Origin: Cavenderia fasciculata
Taxonomy: Eukaryota; Evosea; Eumycetozoa; Acytosteliales; Cavenderiaceae
DNA: 64,000 nucleotides
Direction: 5' to 3'
Assembly: GCF_000203815.1 (NCBI RefSeq)
Contig: NW_004457735.1
Location: forward strand, 1,488,001-1,552,000
Below the pieces are notes generated by a model. It ran no database searches and had not been told where the DNA came from. It saw only the letters and a list, made by a program, of their open reading frames with translations. The position numbers were made by a program, and so were the translations under genes. This document shows positions 57,602-64,000 of this stretch, piece after piece. How positions within the stretch are numbered: the first letter of the stretch is position 1; each line of letters starts with the position of its first letter.

Positions 57602-58411
57602 GAGGTTGAACCATATATCATTGCACAGGCGACGCTAAATGAATTTCTCTCAAGGAACGAGAACCATTTATTAGGTTCATTGAGGAACAGACTCTCGTAT
57701 GTGAATGGCAATGTACTGGTATATGAACTTGTCATCACCCGAGCTCATGGAGTACTTTCAGACTGGTTTACAGAATGGAAATCAACTAGTCCCCTCCACA
57801 CACATTTCCAAGGGATTTCTACTGTCGATCTCACTGTCTCACCAAAAGCTATTGTACATCAACCAGATAGATCATATGTTCCAAGAGGCAGAGCCAATCC
57901 AGTTCAACCTCCATTGTTAGCAGCTGATCAAGACAATGCACCATTTCCTACTATGGTTGTAGAGATTGGTGTTACTCAGTCTCTCCAGTCACTCCATGAT
58001 AAAGCCATAGATTATCTTTGTGCAACCACTGATATTCAAATTGTTTTATGTATTTCACTTTGGCCAAGAAGAAGAAGAGGAATTATAAATACCAATCTCT
58101 TTCAAATGGTTGCACTCCTTTATAATAGAGTGTATTCTGTCAATCACCCTCAAACCGTTATTTCCTTTGGGACAGCTCCTCTTCATCCTTTATCTATTGA
58201 ATCTATTCAAAGATGGGGATCACCAAACCAAGTCCAAGGACATATCAAAGTAGACACAGTACCAGTACAAACAAATGATATCTACACCATTAAAATCCCA
58301 TCAGAATCTTTATTCAATGGAGTACCAGGTGGAGTACCAACAGGAGTTCCAGCAAACATTCCATTAAATCTTTTAGACCTGAGAGACCAATTGACCGATA
58401 TTCAATTTTAA
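57602..58411 (+). CDS. PD-(D/E)XK (Uma2/restriction-endonuclease-like) fold protein
   Basis: The protein-like frame begins at 57602 (VEPYIIAQATLNEFLSRNE) after an AG acceptor-like dinucleotide and ends at 58411. It has no ATG near its head, so a 5' exon is missing from my model. The core reads HQPDRSYVPRGR, then FPTMVVEIGVTQS, then LHDKAIDYL. These fit the PD, E and K positions of the Uma2-type PD-(D/E)XK nuclease fold in order and spacing. The following TDIQIVLCISLW strand also fits. The C-terminal region has a GVPGGVPTGVPANIP repeat. Such proteins occur in fungi and amoebae, often in expanded families of unknown role. Catalytic activity is inferred only. Confidence 0.6.
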   Translation, partial: EVEPYIIAQATLNEFLSRNENHLLGSLRNRLSYVNGNVLVYELVITRAHGVLSDWFTEWKSTSPLHTHFQGISTVDLTVSPKAIVHQPDRSYVPRGRANPVQPPLLAADQDNAPFPTMVVEIGVTQSLQSLHDKAIDYLCATTDIQIVLCISLWPRRRRGIINTNLFQMVALLYNRVYSVNHPQTVISFGTAPLHPLSIESIQRWGSPNQVQGHIKVDTVPVQTNDIYTIKIPSESLFNGVPGGVPTGVPANIPLNLLDLRDQLTDIQF

Positions 58412-58756
58412 AAACCATGATCAAAAATAAATAAATAAATAAATAAATTTCTCATTTTGTATAGTATCCTTTATTTATTTATTTATTTTACTACTGTATT
58501 ATCTTTTGTCAAGTTCATAATAATAATAGGTTCATAAAATATGAAGATCTATTCTGGCCAGACACGATAAAAATAAATTATATAATTATTTTCAATTTTT
58601 TTGTTTGTGAACCAACTTTCTTCAAAAGCTCATCTTCTGACAGTTATAGTTATAAGATAGAAACATATATATCTTTTTTACATATATATTTTCGTATCAT
58701 AATCATTATCCCCATCACATTGTTGTATTATATTATTGTATTAGAGATATAGAAGG
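58412..58756. other. Intergenic region upstream of PP5
   Basis: AT-rich, with (AATA)n at about 58427-58446 and (TTTA)n at 58470-58489. Holds the PP5 promoter. No gene seen. Confidence 0.55.
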
Positions 58757-60619
58757 ATGCCTATTCAAAGAGTAATTGAAATCCCAAAGAGAAAAAAGGA
58801 GGATAACAACCAATCCACAAAAAAGAATACAGCTGCTGATGCTGCTGCTGCAGAGAAGGGTTCAAATACATCGATATTAACAAAGGAAGAAGAGCAATTG
58901 TTGGCATCATTAACACAAGAGCAACGTGTCAAACAATCCGATGAATATAAAACTAAAGCCAACAAGTATTTTGGAGGTAAATAGAAAGATAGGAAAACAT
59001 TATGCTTTTCAAACAAAGAGATATCTTACTTACTGCTTTATACATTATAATTTTAGAACAAAAACATGATTTAGCAATTGATGAATATACCAAAGCTATT
59101 GCATTTAATCCAACTGCCATCTTATACTCGAATAGATCGTTTAGTTATTTCAAGAAAGAGTTTTTCGTTTTAGCATTGGAAGATGCTCTCAAGGCAACTC
59201 AACTAGACCCAATGTATGTCAAGGGTTACTATCGTCTTGGACAAGCCAACATGGCACTTGGCAACTATGACGATGCCAAAGCAAACTTTGCAACTGTCGT
59301 CAAAAAGTTCCCCACCGATGCTGAAGGCAAACAAAAATTAAAAATGGTTACTACTCTCATTAAAAAGAAGGCTTTTGAAGAAGCTATTCAATGTTCAAAT
59401 GAAAGTCCATATTTATCTTTGGATATTGATTCAATGGGTATGTAAAAGACAAAAAAAAAAGGTTGAAAGAAAGAAAAATAATAATATTTACATTTATTTA
59501 TTTATTTAGCTGTTGAAAGTAGTTATCAAGGACCACATTTTGAAGGTGAAGAAATAACTTTAGAATTTATTAAAGAAATGATTGGATATATGAAATCACA
59601 AAAATTATTACATAAAAAGTATGTAACAAATCTAAATGAATCAAAACAAATTAGTTTGTTTATTAATAATATACTTATTTATTAATTTATTTCTTTTTGT
59701 TTAGATATGTTATGAAGATTTTAAAGAAATCTTATGAATTATTCACAAAATTACCAACATTGGTTGACATTGACAAGGAAACATCAAAGAAAATTACAAT
59801 TTGTGGTGATACTCATGGACAATTCTATGATTTGCTTCATATTTTCGAATTGAATGGATTCCCATCAGAAGACAAGCCATACTTGTTCAATGGTGATTTT
59901 GTCGATCGTGGTTCATGGAGTTTTGAAGTTATTATCACATTGCTTTCATTCAAGCTTCTCTATCCAAATCACATGCATCTTACTCGTGGTAACCACGAAT
60001 CCATTGAAATGAATCGTTTCTATGGTTTCACTGGTGAAGTATTGCACAAGTACAGTGAAAAGGTACACGATCTCTTTACTGATCTATTTGTCTGGTTCCC
60101 ACTCGCATTTGTTCTCGACAATGATTATTTGGTGGTTCATGGAGGTTTGTTTGGAAAGGATGGTGTCACTTTGGATGACATTAGAAAACTTAATCGTGCT
60201 CAACCAGATAGTACTGAAAATGAATTGGTACAATGTTTATTATGGAGTGATCCACAAACAAATAATGGTATTGCTGTATGTACAAAACTAATATATATAG
60301 AGAAAACAAACAATTAATTAATATTTTAATTTAGCCATCATCAAGAGGAGTTGGTGTTTATTTCGGACCAGATGTTACTAGAAAATTCTTGAAACAAAAT
60401 AATCTTTGCGGTGTCATTAGAAGCCATGAAGTCAAGGCTGATGGTTACCAAGTCGATGATGAGGGATCGGTCATTACCATTTTCTCTGCTCCAAATTATT
60501 GCGATCAATCAGGTAATCTTGGTGCATTCATCAATTTTACCGATAGCACTGTCAAGTTTACCACCTTTTCAGAGGTTGATCATCCAAACCTTCCACCAAT
60601 GTTTTATCAAAAGAACTAA
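58757..60619 (+). CDS. ppp5c: Serine/threonine protein phosphatase 5 (TPR + PPP catalytic domain)
   Basis: Five exons (58757-58976, 59057-59437, 59510-59618, 59705-60275, 60335-60619) give 521 residues. PP5 is the Hsp90-bound phosphatase with its own TPR inhibitory domain. The TPRs span about 58-175 (AIDEYTKAIAFNPTAILYSN, YVKGYYRLGQANMALGNYDD). The linker QKAFE-like KKKAFEEAIQ leads into the catalytic domain with metal-site motifs ITICGDTHGQFYDL, FNGDFVDRGSWS and LTRGNHES, then IIRSHEVKAEGYE-like GVIRSHEVKADGYQ and FSAPNYCD. All residues needed for catalysis are there. The Ala/Lys-rich N terminus before the TPRs is longer than in animals. Confidence 0.96.
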
Positions 60620-60816
60620 GAAGAAAAAGATAGAATCCCTCCCCATAAACAAATTTTAAACACCCTCCTTGCTCATCCTTGCTTGTAACAGATCTGTTTC
60701 ATATATAGATAGATTAGATAGTGATTATTTTAAAATAATTAATTATTAGTAAAATAATAAATTAAATAGATACGCGTTTAATATATTATGTGCCTAATGA
60801 TAATTATTTATTTATT

Positions 60817-62946
60817 TATTGAAAATCCTTTGCAATCAATTGGAATGGAGTATTATTCTTTTTAGATTCAATATATTTTTTAGAGTAGATTAGATAAATC
60901 TTTTCAATTTCTTGAATCATTAAAGTAATATCACGTTGTGAACATCCAATAATTGATTCAAATATTTGACAAAGTACCTAAATAAAATATATTAATATTG
61001 GTGATTCAATTTGTAAAATACTGTTTGTTTACTTACAGAATTATAATTTGATTTAAAATTCTTTCCAAATGATTTATATTCAAATTGATTGTTATTATCA
61101 ACCTTTACATTTGAATTTAATACAATATTATTAAAATAATCACTAAATATTTTCTTTTCAAATTGTTTATCTTGATTTGTTGGACTAGTAGTAGTTGAAT
61201 TTGAATTGTTATTGTTTGTATCTTGTTGTTGTTGTTGTATACCATTTTTATAAATTTGATATTTATCACTAATAAATGTTTGTAAATAGGATTTATCTCT
61301 TTGATGAGTATCATTGATTGGTTTTTTTCGCAAATCTTCATGTGAAAAGTTCCACAACGATCCATTTTGAAGGTAATTATTCGATTGTACCATATCAATG
61401 ACACTATATAACCATTTTTCAAATTTGAATGGTTCTTCTTCCTCTTGTGTTGTTTTTTCTTTTTTCTTGTTAGAATCCTTTATGTCTTGTACTTGATCTG
61501 TTAAAAATACTCTTATACCATAATCCTCTTCCTTTTTATCTTCATCACTATCATCCTCTTCGCTTTCACTATCACTACTACTGTCATCACTACTACTACT
61601 ATCATCCAAATCCATTGAATCTTTTTTCTTATTACTGCTAGTTGAAATTGATTTTTGTAAAAAGTCTGGATAACTTGATTCCTCCAAATTTGTTTCCAAA
61701 TTGTATTTAATGTTTATACAAAAGAGAATGAGTGAAGATGCCAATACATCGGAATTATACGACATAAAGAGTGATAGATAATTATCCAATATCTTTTTTT
61801 TTCTATTGATTGGTTTCTTTGCCAATTCAAAAGGTATTTTTACAATTGTATAAATGTGAATGGCCAATACCAATATTGATTCTAGAAAATAATAATAATA
61901 GAAATGTATTAGTTTTGTATAAGAGATTTATTCCATCCGTCATCGCGACAACATACTGGGTAGACCAAGTTGTGAACATATTCTAGTTAATATTAATGCC
62001 ATATTCATTTCAGGCTCAAAATTTAAATATTCAGATAGATTTTTACAAGTTGAATAAAGTAATTTATAATTATAGTTATTCTAAAAGAGTAAATAAAGTA
62101 TTGGTTAGGACGCATCCAAAAAAAAAAAAGAAGAAGAGACTGGATTGTTGGGTTATACATACAAAATTAGTCCATTTTGGTTGATGATTTGATAGTTTGA
62201 TAGGGATTTGACCAGTATGAACCAATCTTAGTAAATCACAAATCATAATGGGTTCTTTTATCCATGTCAATGATAGAAAACATATACCAAGTGTTAGCAA
62301 TGGTGATGGTCTAGATTTCATTCTTCTAACTTCTTTTATATTATTTACACCGTCCTCGTCTTCGTCTTCGTCACTATCACTATCGCTATCACCTTGTTTT
62401 TCCTTTTCCTTTTCCTTTTCTTTGTCTTTGTCTGTAGCACCAACAGACGACGACGACGACGATGATGCTGCTGATGGTTTTGATTTAAGTTGTTTCGCAT
62501 TCTCGCCAGCCTTGAGTGACAAAAGATAAGAATGCCATAATTCACCAACTACTTGATACAACTGTTTGTTGAATTGCATTTGTTTGATGAGTGAAGTTGC
62601 TTGTAGTTGTAAGAGTGTTTGTAGTATATGATATCTATTGTCTTTTTGTATAGTTTTGAATGGTTGTGTATCTGTATCACCAGGCTTTTTAACTCTTGTC
62701 GTTCTTACTGCTGCTCCTCCAATTTCAGCTTCTACTTCTTGTGAAATGAATGACTAGAGAATATACGTATAAGTATAAGTATAATATATCTTTATATTTC
62801 AATGTTGTTGTAGTAGTAAGTAGTACCTCTAATCGCATATGACAATTATTACAATTCAAGAAACCAACATCATCCTTTGAGAATGTGATAGAACCACAAT
62901 GTCTACATATTGGCTTCTTGCTCTTTACTGGTGTATGTGAATCCAT
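60817..62946 (-). CDS. TAF1B / Rrn7-like RNA polymerase I initiation factor
   Basis: Exons 62946-62827, 62753-62163, 62080-61957, 61881-61037 and 60978-60817. The N-terminal zinc ribbon has Cys14, Cys17, Cys32 and Cys35 (CRHCGSITFSKDDVGFLNCN), typical of Rrn7/TAF1B, the TFIIB-like core-promoter factor of Pol I. Next come DNRYHILQTLLQLQATSLIK and VVGELWHSYLLSL, then an acidic insert, a helical cyclin-like region (TLGICFLSLTWIKEPIMICD, LRLVHTGQIPIKL) and another Ser/Asp insert. In the last exon, right after the acceptor, the frame stops early (VLCQIF then stop) yet one base shift gives ESIIGCSQRDITLMIQEIEK to 60817. The T-run there may be one base too long, so the end is uncertain. Confidence 0.72.
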
Positions 62947-63374
62947 AGTTTGTTGTGTTCGATCTACATTTAGTTAACTTGTATATAAAATATATGTATC
63001 TCGTCAAATATAGTGAATATGTTTATCTGTGCAAAAGATGCATCCGACCGAAAGTTTTCGCGCCTTTGCACATGTACTCACCAATGAAAATAAAAATACT
63101 CAGTTCTTGTTTCCCGGAATTGTCAAGTCCATTAATAGTATAACTCCACACATACAATATATATATATACAAGAGAATAACTATTATTCTTTATCTTTTA
63201 TCTATCTACATATATACACTCCACACATATATTTAATTTCCACAGCAATTATACATTTAAAAATTGTATGTTATGTGATGAAGTTCTGACTTGTAGACTT
63301 GTACTTACTTTCTTACTGTACAAATATTGCAGAGTGTAGATATAGATATAGATATAGATATATAGAGTATAAGA
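62947..63374. promoter_or_regulatory. Divergent promoter region, TAF1B-like gene and terminal gene
   Basis: Lies between outward-facing starts. A GC-richer patch is at 63026-63125. A (GATATA)n repeat at about 63336-63364 precedes the ATG at 63375 by ten bases. No gene supported; 60-codon ORFs here lack protein character. Confidence 0.5.
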
Positions 63375-64000
63375 ATGAGTGACTATCGTAGTCATGAAAT
63401 ATTCATAACACATGGAGATGATATAATGGATGAGGCTTCAAGTGATGATGAAGCTGGTGGCGATATGATGGAACAAGATAAACCTCCAAAACCACCTACC
63501 GCACCAAAGACAAAACAATTAGCAAAGGTTAAACCAGAACCAATAGAGACTGAAGCAGCACCACCAAAATATGACTTGAATGATGTGTTGATGGACGATG
63601 ACTCGAGTGACAGTGGAAGCAGCGAGTTGGACTTTACATCGTCATCGTCGGAAGAGGAAGAAAATAGTGGTGACGACTACGTACCAGATCGTGGTGAATT
63701 ATCAAGTGACGATGAAGAATTCCAAATGCATTATACAGAAGAGAGTACATTGAATCATGTATTCATGCCATCGTCATTGCCAACTTCATGGAGCGAACAA
63801 GATAGACATGGTGAAAAGCAAGCTGTTTCTTGGTTAGCCGATTATCTGTCTGATCAAGATGACCTTGCATTCGAGTCTCCATTACCATTGGACAAGGTTA
63901 TTTCAAGATATATTAGAGATATTGAAGCACCACCAGCTCCAGAAGTGCTCGTAACTCGTTTGCAAGCACATAATGCCAACACTCCTATGGCTGTCTACAT
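63375..64000 (+). CDS. Acidic protein, 5' part (runs off the window end)
   Basis: ATG at 63375 opens a frame that stays open for 208 codons to the last base. The N-terminal half is very acidic and Ser-rich (MDDDSSDSGSSELDFTSSSS, then EEEENSGDDY) with a Pro/Lys segment (KPPKPPTAPKTKQLAKVKPE). The second half becomes ordered in character: VFMPSSLPTSWSEQDRHGEK, AVSWLADYLSDQDDLAFESP and LDKVISRYIRDIEAP. The acidic start is common in chromatin or transcription proteins, but I cannot place the family from this part. Confidence 0.65.
   Translation, partial: MSDYRSHEIFITHGDDIMDEASSDDEAGGDMMEQDKPPKPPTAPKTKQLAKVKPEPIETEAAPPKYDLNDVLMDDDSSDSGSSELDFTSSSSEEEENSGDDYVPDRGELSSDDEEFQMHYTEESTLNHVFMPSSLPTSWSEQDRHGEKQAVSWLADYLSDQDDLAFESPLPLDKVISRYIRDIEAPPAPEVLVTRLQAHNANTPMAVY

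Noticed and set aside
60640-60660. CCCATAA, similar to the upstream element of dictyostelid small RNA genes
   Set aside because: No class I RNA-like sequence or T-run terminator follows at the expected distance.

Overview
The window looks like nuclear DNA of a social amoeba (Dictyostelia). The intergenic DNA and introns are very AT-rich. Introns are short and mostly begin GTATGT or GTAAGT. Coding regions carry long Asn, Gln, Ser and Thr runs, and one gene has the FNIP leucine-rich repeats typical of dictyostelids. I cannot name the species. Exon boundaries were read by eye from splice sites and frame continuity; nearly all joined reading frames close exactly. I found no tRNA, rRNA, CRISPR array or intact transposon.

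Layout. 0-12 kb: the 3' end of an FNIP-repeat gene, an HTTM/carboxylase-like membrane protein, an ankyrin protein, a POLR2M (Gdown1)-like protein, a COPI-associated (Tvp15-like) membrane protein and fructose-1,6-bisphosphatase. 12-21 kb: one very large five-exon gene whose predicted 2820-residue product joins a CLU-like region, leucine-rich repeats, a ubiquitin-conjugating (E2) fold and a C-terminal CCCH zinc finger. 21-36 kb: SRP19, a tail-anchored protein, a calponin-homology protein, an ARL6IP4-like RS protein, a papain-family protease, a tiny three-exon gene, a tyrosine/dual-specificity phosphatase with a decayed partial copy beside it, a NUDT17-like Nudix protein, a Mn-type CDF transporter and two tandem micro-genes. 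36-48 kb: a colossin-like secreted SdrD/Cna-B protein, an LRR protein, a secreted protein of unknown family and a drug/metabolite transporter.

48-64 kb: SLU7, a LACTB-like serine hydrolase, the GATOR2 subunit MIOS, then an island with two head-to-head genes that differ in style from their neighbours (an SF2 helicase-like protein and a PD-(D/E)XK nuclease-like protein). These are followed by protein phosphatase 5, a TAF1B/Rrn7-like Pol I factor and the start of an acidic protein cut by the window end.

Most genes are independent housekeeping units with no operon logic. The two items that look least described are the CLU-LRR-E2-CCCH fusion and the divergent helicase/nuclease pair. Three minus-strand genes each carry a one-base frame conflict at a T-run on the coding strand, which looks more like assembly indels than decay.
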